A DNA stretch of 64,000 bases from Carposina sasakii (Eukaryota > Arthropoda > Insecta > Lepidoptera > Carposinidae), in NCBI GenBank assembly GCA_014607495.2, contig CP053170.1, positions 806,001 through 870,000 on the forward strand, read 5' to 3'. Below the pieces are notes generated by a model. That model was not told the DNA's origin, made no database searches, and saw only the letters and a list, made by a program, of their open reading frames with translations. Shown here piece after piece: positions 35,347 through 45,234 of this stretch (positions are counted from its first letter, which is position 1; every line of letters starts with the position of its first letter). A program made the translations under genes and the position numbers.

Positions 35347-36152
35347 AGCGTCCCCGAGACGGTCAATTGCGATTGACAATGTTTTACGTGAATGATCGTT
35401 TCAAATGACGGGCAATTGAAGCTTCTTTCAATGCGCATCATTCGCGCATGCCTCAGTTGTCGGTTGTCGCTCAATGGGGACGCGGCAAAGTCGTGTTGAT
35501 TTTTAAATTAAAGAGGATAATGATTTCAAACACAGACGTTTTTGGCAATAACTCTTGCTGTTTCTAAAAAAAAAAGAAAAAAACCAGACGTTGGTCCAAG
35601 GAATGGTACAAATTAAGATATAGATTCACTCATGAGCATTCACAAAGAACTCTGCAAGAAACGGAGCCGGATGACTATAAAAATTTCATTCGAATGGACC
35701 AAGAGTCATTTGAGACATTAGTTTATATGTATATCCGCAATGATTTTGTAATATTTTTTAACGCAGTCGACCGTTTGTTTTTGTCTAGGTAGTCTTTGTT
35801 TTTTACTTTCCACAAGACAGGATAATCTCTATATAGCGATATTAAAAGTAATGTAAAATCGCGTTCTGTAATATCGGCGCCAGCGGCTAACGCCACGTCG
35901 AGTTCGTGTTCCGACACGTCCTCCATGTTCGGTGGCGCGATTATAAATAACAAAACGATTGTCAATTGCCGTCAATGTCTGTCAATACACGGCGCGTCAA
36001 TTGCCTTCATTCAAAATTTTCATCATTTGCGGTCAATAACGTAGTCGTATTGACAATGGCTTCAATTGCTATGCGTAAACGGTCAATTTTCGTATCAATT
36101 GGCGTCATTCACGTAAACATTGTCAATCGCAATTGACCGTCTCGGGGATGCT
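35347..36152. mobile_element. Harbinger MITE carrying two truncated gene starts
   Basis: TIRs of about 45 bp (AGCGTCCCCGAGACGGTCAA inward; complement ending at 36152), flanked by TAA (35344-35346 and 36153-36155). The plus strand holds a Harbinger transposase N-terminus (RWSKEWYKLRYRFTHEHSQR, up to QESFETLVYM, about 35585-35730). The minus strand holds the first 67 codons of a MADF protein (ATG at 35923, MEDVSEHELDVALAAGADIT, SLYRDYPVLWKVKNKDYL). The middle is deleted, so both genes end at the same point near 35735. Confidence 0.88.
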
Positions 36153-36274
36153 TAACTTTTACAATCGGTTGACATCGAACTACTACTACTACTACAATCA
36201 CTATTTTGCTAAGTTAAACATCAATTAATTATGTTGTATGTAGTTGTTGAATTAGGAAATCCCGGTGCACTTAC
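36153..36274. other. Remainder of intron 3 of the Harbinger B accessory gene
   Basis: Includes a short ACT microsatellite (36180-36198). The GTAAGT donor is at its right edge. Confidence 0.5.
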
Positions 36275-37035
36275 CTCAAAATATGGCCAAGTCGCTCTGT
36301 CGTTACCAGATATCGAATTGTGATCAACAATTTTTTTGTACATTTTTTTTTAAACTATTTAATTTTGATTGGCACTGGCTGCCACTTACTATGTAGTTCC
36401 GGTTTGTTTGTCTTATTTTGGTAGCAATTTTATCAAAGACCTTTTTATGTCTCAAGCTACTGAATTCTTCTTTGAACTCTTCATATAAGCTCAGTAAGAG
36501 GAAAATGCATGATTCATTCCATATGAATAAATTTGACCCAGAGCCTGAGTGATCTGTAAGTAAATTAAACAAATAAGTAGGTACATAGGAAGTTAACGAA
36601 ATCAGGCTGTTAGTTTTAACTGCAATTAGTTCAGAGGAGAATTTATAAAGAAGTAAGTCACATATATAAGTGTAAGCACAGAATACTAAATAGTTCGTGT
36701 AAGGATATGGATTTTATAATTGTAAACTCACCATTTCCATCAGCCTCTGTTATTGAAGACAGGTTGATTTCCGAGGGTGGTTGTTCAGTTTCTACTACTG
36801 CGATTTCCTGGGCCTCATTGCTATAAAACGCTTCTAATAATTGTTTTAAATAAGTAGAATCTGGAAAGAAAAGTACAAGACTAAGTATTCAGACGGCCGA
36901 TACAGTCAAATATCCCAAAATCGGTTATTTCTTACCTCTTTGCGCTTTTTCAAGATCTTGTTCATTTAAAGATAGTTGTATAATCCTCCCTGTACCCTCA
37001 TCGTGAACTGAAATAGTACTATGTTGTGTTTCCAT

Positions 37036-37289
37036 TTTTTTTTTCATTTGTTATTGTTCATTTCAAAACACTACAACAGAACAGAAATGCAAGAACCATG
37101 CAAGAACTGTCAAAAGTGACAGGAGGTTCACAACGATTACGCCCGGGGGCAAAATCATCGTGAGCGCAATATGGCGGATGTAATGACGTCATCTGTGACG
37201 TCACGAGAGCTATCGTTGGCGCGCTCACAGTAAAACGGAATGGTTTTGTGATCGCTGTAATCGATTTCATCGCATTTCGGAACGCAGCG
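37036..37289 (-). promoter_or_regulatory. Harbinger B right end with two CRE sites
   Basis: Between the Myb-like gene start (37035) and the right terminus lie two perfect TGACGTCA octamers (37184-37191 and 37196-37203), 150-170 bp upstream of the ATG. A promoter role is inferred from position. Confidence 0.5.
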
Positions 37290-37677
37290 CTAATGACACC
37301 ATGTAATAACCCAGCACCTGAATCTCCAGAATTTGTTGTAGTGCTCGAACAAGCTTCATAGTACAGCCAGAAATAGTGTAGAAAGAACTATTGGTGTGCT
37401 AAAAGGCAGGTTTAGGTGCCTCCTGGCTCATAGAGTTTTACACTATGATCCAGAAACAGTATCTAAAATAGTTGTGGCTTGTTCAGTGTTACATAATATC
37501 TGTAACCGAGCAGGGATGCCTGCTCCAACATTGCCCTCAAATTTGGAACAGGAGGAAGCCCGTGTTATGGGTTTACTAGAGACAGGCCATGGAAGGTCTA
37601 CAGGTTCTGACAATTTAGATAGAGGTCGTGAGCGTCGCCAACACCTAATTAACATATTGTGGAGGGCAAGGAATTAA

Positions 37678-37910
37678 TAATTATTTTAGTATTAGTAGTA
37701 GTAATTTAGGTAACATGTATTAATAGGGCATAATTTTATTAGTAGCAGTAATAATAGGTAGCATGTATTGATAAGGCATAATTTTTAAGAATTGCTTTGC
37801 ATGAAAGAATATTATACAGTATTAGAATATTTAAATAATAGCGAGCCATGGAAGTGAATTGTTTTAGCATCCCCAAGTTACGCAATCTATGTTTTACTTT
37901 TGTATTTAGC
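37678..37910. other. 3' flank of Harbinger A transposase
   Basis: AT-rich with a duplicated block (TTAGTA.TAGTA.TAAT... AGGTA.CATGTATT.ATA.GGCATAATTTT at 37687-37733 and 37741-37783). It ends in TAGC, the target duplicated by the LTR element. Confidence 0.5.
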
Positions 37911-38266
37911 TGTAATGTGCGGCGTGCAGAAGGGGAGTTTTTCAACGAAACACACAAGACAGTTTATGGTGACACAGTTTTTAATATAAGCAACTTATTT
38001 ATTACACTTACATGTACAAACTTGCTTATTTCGGAGGACTTATAGCGCACTGTTATCTCAAGAGTAACTACTCTCGCCGAAGGTTGGAAGTCAACTGGCT
38101 CTAATGGTCCAGGAAGGAGTATTTAAACTATTCTGATATCTATCATTAACAAATAGACATATTTCGAGAATTTTACCACGACCTTCGTTCATAAACAATA
38201 ATTACTAATTATCATGTAAACAAATTATGTTAGTGAGAAAGTTAAACACTATTAGGGTACATTACA
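37911..38266 (-). repeat. 3' LTR, with adjacent polypurine tract
   Basis: 356 bp, minus-strand start TGTAATGTACCC and end GCACATTACA. The polypurine tract AAAGGGGGAGGAA lies at about 38267-38281. It differs from the other LTR by a few substitutions and a one-base indel near 38062. Confidence 0.9.
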
Positions 38267-39672
38267 TTCCTCCCCCTTTAAGAATAAAAACACAGTTTTT
38301 ATTTATAACTAATACAATAACTACTACTTAATCATTTCTAAATTACTTAATCATAATACAATTATTATTAATATTTCAATTATATATCCTACACGTATAC
38401 ATTTAAATTTAAAATTGAAACATTAGTTTTCATAGTCGTCAAAACTTAATTAAAATAACAAGATACATACATCATTATGAAAATATAATAAGATTTAAAC
38501 AATTAATTTATTTTTAATTGAGCAATTCTGTTACTTCTTCGTAAAGGAGTAGTTACGGTTTCATTATTACTATTACTCGGTATTTCTTCTAATTCTACAT
38601 CATCTATTGGGTTATTGTTCAGTTTAAATGTTATACAATTTGTAACTCTAGAACAGCATCTCTGTGAATCTTCTAAAGCTAACAGTCCATTTTGATGTGT
38701 ACAAAGAAATTTACGTTTATAAAGGTATTTTCCTATGCGATATATTAAATAAAATCCAAGAATTTTTAAAATACTTAAGAAAGTGTATATAAAATAAACA
38801 TTATTTACAATTCTATCATAAACAGGTTTTTGTTCTAAATTTGATATCATCTCTTCAACTTTATTAATTTTGTGACTAACTAAATTTAATTCTTCTAAAT
38901 TTAACTTTTCGTGTGACTTTAATGATATAAATTCTAATTGAGAAATATTTTTATCTTTTATTTTCTTACAACAATCATCATTAATAATATCTATTTTGGG
39001 TAAAAATTAACTATGTTCACTCATAAGTCCTTTAGTTTCGGTTTGAAGAACAATATTGACAGTATATAATTTACAACTATCTTTAATGGATAATATACCA
39101 GTATCAACTAAATCAAAGTCAAAAGGTTCTTTATTCTTACAACTAAGTGTCGCAATTACTCTATTAGGAATTACATATAACCAATTATTTTCATTATACA
39201 TTTTGTACCATTGTTCATTAACTATGTAAGCAATTCTAGTATCGCATTCACTCGGAATATTTGATTTTCCAAACATTAACTGTGTTTCACATGTTGGGTT
39301 ACTATTTGTGGAGTATAATGGTGAATATAATCTACAAATATAATTATTAGATAATTTTTTGCAATTATTAAAATCATTAATATAAGTGTAATGTAACTTA
39401 TTATTCGATATCAAAAAATATTTTTCCTTTGGTAAAATAAAAATAAATGTGTCATCCTTATTTCTAATTGGTACAGGTACAATATTATATATTTCATAAT
39501 TAGTTTGCGTAATAAGTGGTGTTCTAATAACAAAAACTAGTTTATTGTTCATATAATACGAAACAAGATTAATTAGTGACAATAATTCTGCTGCATCATA
39601 TACAGTAAGACTTAAAGGATATTTGGTTTGTAATGGCAAATATGGCACGGTTTTCTTAAGTTCTGCAATATA

Positions 39673-42079
39673 CAGTGTGAGTCTGGATAAAGTGCACATA
39701 TTGATGTGGGTGAAACTAGACTTATTTTTATCCACGGGAAAAATAAAAAAATAACTGTAGCATTTTTTTTCTTTTTTTCATAGACTTTTATTTTATGAAT
39801 TACTATTTTAGGCAGTTAAGTATTAGAAAACGTTATAACTTTTGAACTAAGTGGTCTATAAAGTTGAAACAAAAACAGTAATGATCGCAAATAATACGCG
39901 GTACTGATAAAATTAAAAATGTATACACAAAAGTACCATAAATAAAAAAAACTTGTAGAACTTAAGTTTTTTTTCCTATTTTTTTGGTGTTTTCTCCAAT
40001 AATTGGCAGATTTCTCAAATAAGTTTCCAATCAAAAATATTTTTTTATTATTTTAAGTTATTCTACATCGTATTAGCTTCCTAAAATAAAATTACCACGT
40101 TTCCAATCCCAACACAATGTTTGCTATAGGCGGTCAAACAAAGGCATTTATTATCTCACTTCCAGGTAGCGATCCTTTTTGAGAGTTATTATTGTAGTTA
40201 TCCACGTTGGGTGCGGGGTGGCGGGGCGGGCTACCAAACCCAATGAATGGAATAACAATCATGTCTATTTTGAGTTAGTTATTTAGTTGCCACGAATTTT
40301 TCGCTGCCACAACTTGTCTACTTTGTGCTCTACATTAGTTTGTTACGCGATGCCTGTTTTGAGTGAATTCCCGAACAATCTCGCTGATCTACATTTTTAT
40401 TATGGGATGTGTCGAGGAAGTGCAAGAGGTGCACGAATAGCTTATTTAGCTGCCTTTCCCAACAGAAGGCCGATACCGTCAGCCCGAAACTTCCAAGAGG
40501 TCCACAGAAGGTTGGCGAATAGTGGACTTGGTTTAATCCGCGATCAGCGAGAGCAGCCGCCTCAACATGTAATTAATGTGGCCACAGAAGAAGCCGTGTT
40601 GCGTGATTTATTTGCTAATCCAACTGTTAGCACCAGACGTTTGGCTTTACGACATAACATATCACAAAAATCGGCGTGGCGCATTTTGAGAAATGAAGGA
40701 CTACATCCCTATCACTATCAAAGGGTGCAACATTTACATGATGATGTTGATTGGCGTCCCAGATGCGTTATGTCCGCTTGGATCCAGAGGAAAACTCGGG
40801 AAAATCCGGAGTTCCCAAAAACTATTCTTTGGATGGACGAAAGCCAATTCACGAGAGACGGTATTACAAACTGTCGTAACCTACACAAGTGGACCCGTAA
40901 GGGGGAAAATCCATATCTAAAAAGGTCGTCAACGTTTCAGCAACGGTTCTCAATAAATGTATGGGCAGCAATGCTCGATGATCTACTGATCGGTCCAGTA
41001 GTACTGCCGGCAAGATTAACCGGGGAACGGTTTTTAGAACTACTGAGAGATGAGTTACCGTTTTTATTAGAAGAAGTGCCTCTTCAAACACGTAGAAGAA
41101 TGTTTGTTCAAATGGACGGTTGTCCTGCACATTATGCACGTGATGTGAGAACTTTTTTGGATGAAAATTATCCAAACCGTTGGATTGGTCGGGCAGGGCC
41201 TGTGGGATGGCCTGCGCGTTCCCCTGATATGACACCCCTTGATTACTTTTTATGGGGGACAATGAAGCAAAAAGTTTATAACTCCCCCATAAACACAGAG
41301 GCTGAACTGCAAGACAGAATCATGAATTGTTTTGCTGAATTAAAAACTGATGCCGAGATGATTCGCAGAGCCACGCAGCAAATTGTATTACGAGCAGGAG
41401 TGTGCTTGCAACAAAGAGGTGGACATTTTGAACATTTAATGCACTAGGTAACGTGCTTAGTTTAAGTTTTATGTGTTTAATTTTAAGCAGAATTAAGTAT
41501 GATTTACGTATTTAGCTTATTAATGATTGATGTGATTATTATAATAAGTATTTTTATTTGTAATACCTGTAGAGGGCAAGTATTTAACCAGTTACGCCTC
41601 TGGACTGCCTTGGTTTGATCGCCCATACCAAACATTATGTCTGTATCAGAGACGTGGTAATTTTATTTTAGGAAGCTAATACGATGTAGAATAACTTAAA
41701 ATAATAAAAAAATATTTTTGATTGGAAACTTATTTGAGAAATCTGCCAATTATTGGAGAAAACACTAAAAAAATAGGAAAAAAACTTAAGTTCTACAAGT
41801 TTTTTTTTATTTATGGTACTTTTGTGTATACATTTTTAATTTTATCAGTACCGCGTATTATTTGCGATCATTACTGTTTTTGTTTCAACTTTATAGACCA
41901 CTTAGTTCAAAAGTTATAACGTTTTCTAATACTTAACTGCCTCAAATAGTAATTCATAAAATAAAAGTCTATGAAAAAAAGAAAAAAAATGCCACAGTTA
42001 TTTTTTTATTTTTCCCGTGGATAAAAATAAGTCTAGCTTCACCCACATCAATATGTGCACTTTATCCAGACTCACACTG
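39673..42079 (+). mobile_element. Complete DD41D mariner with long inverted repeats
   Basis: TA on both sides (39671-39672, 42080-42081). The ends begin CAGTGTGAGTCTGGATAAAG. Inverted similarity runs about 475 bp inward on each side (39673-40147 and 41604-42079), near identical for the outer 420 bp. The transposase gene fills the middle. The element is inserted within the envelope remnant of the LTR element. Confidence 0.92.
40350..41447 (+). CDS. Mariner transposase, DD41D (rosa/VISITOR-like)
   Basis: 365 residues from the first ATG in the frame (MPVLSEFPNNLADLHFYYGM). The N-terminal helix-turn-helix pair occupies about residues 15-125 (GSARGARIAYLAAFPNRRPI, VSTRRLALRHNISQKSAWRI). The catalytic domain has Asp in ILWMDESQFTRDG, Asp in VQMDGCPAHYARD and Asp in SPDMTPLDYFLWG, with 41 residues between the last two. 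The conserved WIGRAGPVGWPARSPD block and a C-terminal QRGGHFEHLMH are present. It performs cut-and-paste at TA. No stop or frameshift is visible, so it could be functional. DD41D is known from insects; the family name is from memory. Confidence 0.93.
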   Translation: MPVLSEFPNNLADLHFYYGMCRGSARGARIAYLAAFPNRRPIPSARNFQEVHRRLANSGLGLIRDQREQPPQHVINVATEEAVLRDLFANPTVSTRRLALRHNISQKSAWRILRNEGLHPYHYQRVQHLHDDVDWRPRCVMSAWIQRKTRENPEFPKTILWMDESQFTRDGITNCRNLHKWTRKGENPYLKRSSTFQQRFSINVWAAMLDDLLIGPVVLPARLTGERFLELLRDELPFLLEEVPLQTRRRMFVQMDGCPAHYARDVRTFLDENYPNRWIGRAGPVGWPARSPDMTPLDYFLWGTMKQKVYNSPINTEAELQDRIMNCFAELKTDAEMIRRATQQIVLRAGVCLQQRGGHFEHLMH

Positions 42080-42227
42080 TATTGTTCTGGAGTAATGATT
42101 AATGGATGTAAAACATTATTCTTTGCAAATAATATTACATTAATAATAGTACAAATTTCATTGTTAATTTCTGAAGTCATCAATGTCAAAAGAGACATGT
42201 GTTCATCAATGTCCTGCTTGAGGTTTA

Positions 42228-43108
42228 TCTATACTAATATTATAAAGAGGAAAACTTTGTTTGTTTGGTTGTAATGAATAGGCTCCGAAACTACTGGACC
42301 GATTTCAAAAATTCTTTCACCGTTAGAATCCTTATTGGACCTGGATGAACATAGGCTACAAGAATTTCCCGATATTCCCACGGGAAGGCGACCAACGGGA
42401 ATTCTATATTTTTTACGAAAACCGCTATACATATGAAGCTGAAATCGGGCATATATGTTCATTGGGGACAGCGAGGGAGGACTAAAAACGGATTTCCCGA
42501 AATTCCCACGGGAAGGGGACAAACGGGAATTCATAATTTTTACGAAAACCGCTATACATATGAAGCTGAAATTGGGCATATAAGTTAATTAGGGACTGCG
42601 AGGAAGCACTAAGAACGGATTTCCAGAAATTCCCACGGGAAGGGGACCAACGGGAATTAATTATTTTTTACGAAAACGGTTATACATATGAATCTGAAGT
42701 TGGGCATATATATTTATTTGGGACCCCGAGGAAGCACTGAGAACGGATTTCCCGAAATTCCCACGGGAAGGGGACAAACGGGAATTCATAATTTTTACGA
42801 AAACCGCTATACATATGAAGCTGAAATTGGGCATATAAGTTCATTAGGGACTGCGAGGAAGCACTAAGAACGGATTTCCAGAAATTCCCACGGGAAGGGG
42901 ACCAACGGGAATTAATTATTTTTTACGAAAACGGTTACACATATGAATCTGAAGTTGGGCATATATATTTATTTGGGACCCCGAGGAAATTCCCACGGGA
43001 AGGGAACCAACGGGCGTTCCAAATTTTTACGAAAACCGCTGTACCTACATATGAAGTTGTAGCTAATGTACTGATATGTACCGAAGCGAAGCGAGGGCGG
43101 GCCACTAG
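42228..43108 (+). mobile_element. Non-autonomous Helitron with internal tandem repeats
   Basis: Starts TCTATACTAATATTATAAAG and ends GCCACTAG, inserted between A and T (left flank GGTTTA, right flank TATTAA) without target duplication. The interior is built of six units of about 128 bp, each marked by CCCACGGGAAGG, so the element is satellite-like. No coding region. It lies in the envelope remnant. Confidence 0.85.
42370..43030 (+). repeat. Tandem minisatellite, dimeric higher-order units
   Basis: CCCACGGGAAGG recurs at about 42378, 42507, 42634, 42762, 42888 and 42996, a period near 128 bp with the last unit shortened. Units alternate between a form with GGACAAACGGGAATTCATAA and one with GGACCAACGGGAATTAATTA. 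The two-unit block at 42480-42735 is repeated almost exactly at 42736-42990. Confidence 0.85.
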
Positions 43109-43622
43109 TATTAAATAAAATTTTATTTACATCTTTAGTATAATTAGTAAGAATATATAGATTTTTATTGAAAATTTTCTCATGAATGCTTAGATCAGTA
43201 ATTGTGCTATTAAAATTAGAAATAGTTGTCTTTATCACATTAGTTTGAGTCTTTAACAATTTCAATAACTGATGTTCATTAGAATCTAAATTTATATAAT
43301 ATAACTCACTTGTCGAAATTATTTTGAGTTGCAACACCTTGTTGGCTGATAACTGCTTGTCTGCTATTTTGCACCTCGTCTGTTTCTGGAACCTTGTCTA
43401 TTCCTTGGCACCTCGTCTGTTTCTTACAGCTCGATAACTTCTCCGTGGTTTGCACCCCGTTTGTTGTCGTTCTTGCCCACTGCTTTGCCGTACAGAATCG
43501 GTACACGAGTTTTTTAATTCGCGTTCTGTTACCGAATTTTGTGGAAACCAACGTGATTTGTCAGGCAGTCCACGTTTCTTTCGAGTCCACAGTTTTCACG
43601 ATCCCACACTTCTGACACCAAT

Positions 43623-43977
43623 TGTAATGTGCGGCGTGCAGAAGGGGAGTTTTTCAACGAAACACACAAGACAGTTTATGGTGACACAGTTTTTAATATA
43701 AGCAACTTATTTATTACACTTACATGTACAAACTTGCTTATTTCGGAGGACTTATAGCGCACTGTTATCTCAGAGTAACTACTCTCGCCGAAGGTTGGAA
43801 GTCAACTGGCTCTAGTGGTCCAGGAAGGAGTATTTAAACTATTCTGATATCTATCATTAACAAATAGACATATTTCGAGAATTTTACCACGACCTTCGTT
43901 CATAAACAATAATTACTAATTATCATGTAAACAAATTATGTTAGTGAGAAAGTTAAACACTATTAGGGTACATTACA
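43623..43977 (-). repeat. 5' LTR, with adjacent primer-binding site
   Basis: 355 bp, nearly identical to the 3' LTR. Next to it on the internal side is TGGTGTCAGAAGTGGGATC (43601-43619, minus), complementary to the 3' end of a tRNA, most like tRNA-Leu. The tRNA identity is from general knowledge of such primers. Confidence 0.85.
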
Positions 43978-43981
43978 TAGC

Positions 43982-45230
43982 TTAGTAGGTATAGATTATA
44001 GGTGTTGGTGAATGTGACCAGAAGGGCTATTGTGTATCTAGCATGACTTCTTCAATCTAACTCTATTACCAGATATAGGTATTATATATTTAAGTTCTGA
44101 ATGCTACGTTTGCTCTTCTGTTCACTTTTTAACATCGACTTGTACTATTGTACACAAATATATTTGTTTATATTTTACACTTTAGTTTACTAGACACTTA
44201 TTTGACATTGACTTGTACTCTGTGTACACATTTTTTTATTTATACAGTTTTAATTTGACATGGACCTGTACTTACACTGTGTAAGTGGGTATGTCATTTA
44301 TATGAATTTATACATACTAAGTGAGTTGAGTGTTACTATGATTATCTGATATCTAATCCAAGATTCTTTTGTTAATATGTTACTTAGTTTTGACTGTGTC
44401 GCTGGGAGCTTTCTTGCTATTTCTTCTTCCAAGCAATGACACTTCACTGAAATAGTGTAATAGTAATAAAATCATGCGGTGTGTCAGACCTAATGTTGGT
44501 TTTGCTATAAAGTAGAACTGTCTAGCAGCTCTCCTGGATTTCGTCTTTAGGCGACCTTTACTCTTATTAGCTCCATGGCTATTAAGCCCCGAATCGCCAA
44601 CTTATGCCTGACAGACCGTAACAAATCGCACCTTGGGGTGTTGCCAAAGCAAAAGCTTTGCGATTTTTTTTTAGTTTCTTTAAATTCACCTCCTTTTTTG
44701 TTTGGTAGCGGTTTCATTTTGGGGTGGGAACATAGAAACAGTGAGAACATAGAGACAAACAAGTTGTTAATGCTTTCATGTCTAATAAATTAATTTGTTT
44801 TTTTTTTTTATTTAGAATTGAATTTTTTGAAATAAAACTTTAAATCAAAGATTTGAGTATTTGTTTTATTCATTGCTCTATATTTTGTTCTTATTTTAAA
44901 AATCATGAAGAAAGCTTTATTTACTTATAAATTCTTTATTGCAATATAGAAACTTTATACAAAGGCAAACTTAATGCTACATAACATTATCTTCCAGATA
45001 ACCACTATTACTGAAGATAAGTTACAGGGTAGTACTCAGACATATAAATCTTAAATTGAACTTTGATGGTAAAATTACAAATAATTAATTACAAATTAAT
45101 AAGTTAAACAATACAAACTATTACACATAAGTACAAATTATTAACAATTTAAACAATACACACTAGACAGTAACACACACAAGGACATGCAGTAAACAAA
45201 GATTGCAGCACCCAAGAACAAAATGAAATA
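43982..45230. other. Harbinger A interior with degenerate short repeats
   Basis: Contains three degenerate copies of TTGACAT.GACTTGTACT...GTACAC (about 44131, 44205, 44257). Otherwise AT-rich, with no gene found. By position it is the segment between the Harbinger A transposase and element E. Confidence 0.45.
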
Positions 45231-45234
45231 CATA

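Larger units (their letters stand above)
34570..37035 (-). pseudogene. Harbinger B Myb/SANT-like accessory gene
   Basis: Four exons with consistent phases: 37035-36936 (METQHSTISVHDEGTGRIIQ...), 36860-36732 (DSTYLKQLLEAFYSNEAQEI...), 36553-36275 (Myb/SANT-like domain: FIWNESCIFLLLSLYEEF, VFDKIATKIRQ, GSQCQSKLNSLKK, ATWPYFE) and 35254-34570 (basic C-terminus [20 protein letters not shown]). Exon 4 is split by an RTE-like insertion with 13-bp TSDs, and intron 3 contains a Harbinger MITE. An extra A in an A9 run near 36345 shifts the frame inside the DNA-binding domain. Harbinger Myb-like proteins help import the transposase and bind the element ends. Confidence 0.8.
17102..37289. mobile_element. 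PIF/Harbinger element B, nested in Harbinger A
   Basis: Terminal inverted repeats CGGTGCGTTCCG and CGGAACGCAGCG, with extended looser similarity inward. The 3-bp TSD CTA is exact (17099-17101 and 37290-37292). Transposase on plus strand at the left, Myb-like accessory gene on minus strand at the right. This convergent two-gene layout is standard for Harbinger. Element C, two RTE-like fragments and a Harbinger MITE inflate it to 20.2 kb. Confidence 0.92.
15926..37677 (+). pseudogene. Harbinger A transposase, exon split by Harbinger B
   Basis: HARBI1-type DDE transposase. Exons with clean GT/AG borders: 15926-16159, 16267-16463, 16594-16726, 16846-16987, and 17070-17101 joined to 37293-37677. 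Catalytic residues: Asp in GCVDGTF (exon 3), Asp in LGDSGYAQRPY (start of exon 5), Glu in SVERTIGVLKGRF (37384-37422). Harbinger B lies inside exon 5. Removing it with one CTA restores GYAQRPYLMTPCNNPAPES in frame. One further frameshift lies near 37360. The C-terminus ends at LINILWRARN, giving about 370 residues, the usual length for the family. It would bind the element ends together with the Myb-like partner. Confidence 0.85.
38503..43551 (-). pseudogene. Envelope (baculovirus F-like) remnant, in pieces
   Basis: Partial, broken envelope gene. A leader frame lies at 43551-43306. The first envelope piece (43337-43109) has the heptad-like helix expected after the fusion peptide of F-type envelopes. 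A Helitron and then the mariner interrupt it. The next piece (39670-39007) is the Cys-containing ectodomain, and the last (38850-38503) holds a hydrophobic membrane span and a basic tail. Further breaks lie between the last two pieces. The N-terminal subunit, furin-type site and fusion peptide region are absent. The gene cannot make a functional envelope. Confidence 0.7.
37911..43977 (-). mobile_element. Env-only LTR retrotransposon (errantivirus-like)
   Basis: Two nearly identical LTRs enclose 5.36 kb, flanked by TAGC on both sides (37907-37910, 43978-43981). Minus orientation: 5' LTR at right, then a primer-binding site, a short leader frame, an envelope remnant, a polypurine tract and the 3' LTR at left. 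No gag, protease, reverse transcriptase or integrase is present. After subtracting the mariner and the Helitron, the internal region is only about 2.1 kb. High LTR identity points to recent mobilisation in trans. Confidence 0.85.

Noticed and set aside
39007..39735. First 22 codons of the left envelope frame as envelope sequence
   Set aside because: They lie inside the mariner inverted repeat (beyond 39673) and recur inverted near 42020, so they are not part of the envelope gene.
37911..43977. Idea that the env-only LTR element is reverse-transcribed spliced envelope mRNA
   Set aside because: The N-terminal half of the envelope is missing too, so the joint does not match a splice acceptor upstream of the envelope gene; internal deletion fits better.
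44547..44793. Overlapping frames with CGATTTTTTTT-like tract, possible SINE
   Set aside because: No tRNA-like promoter boxes or target duplication could be shown.
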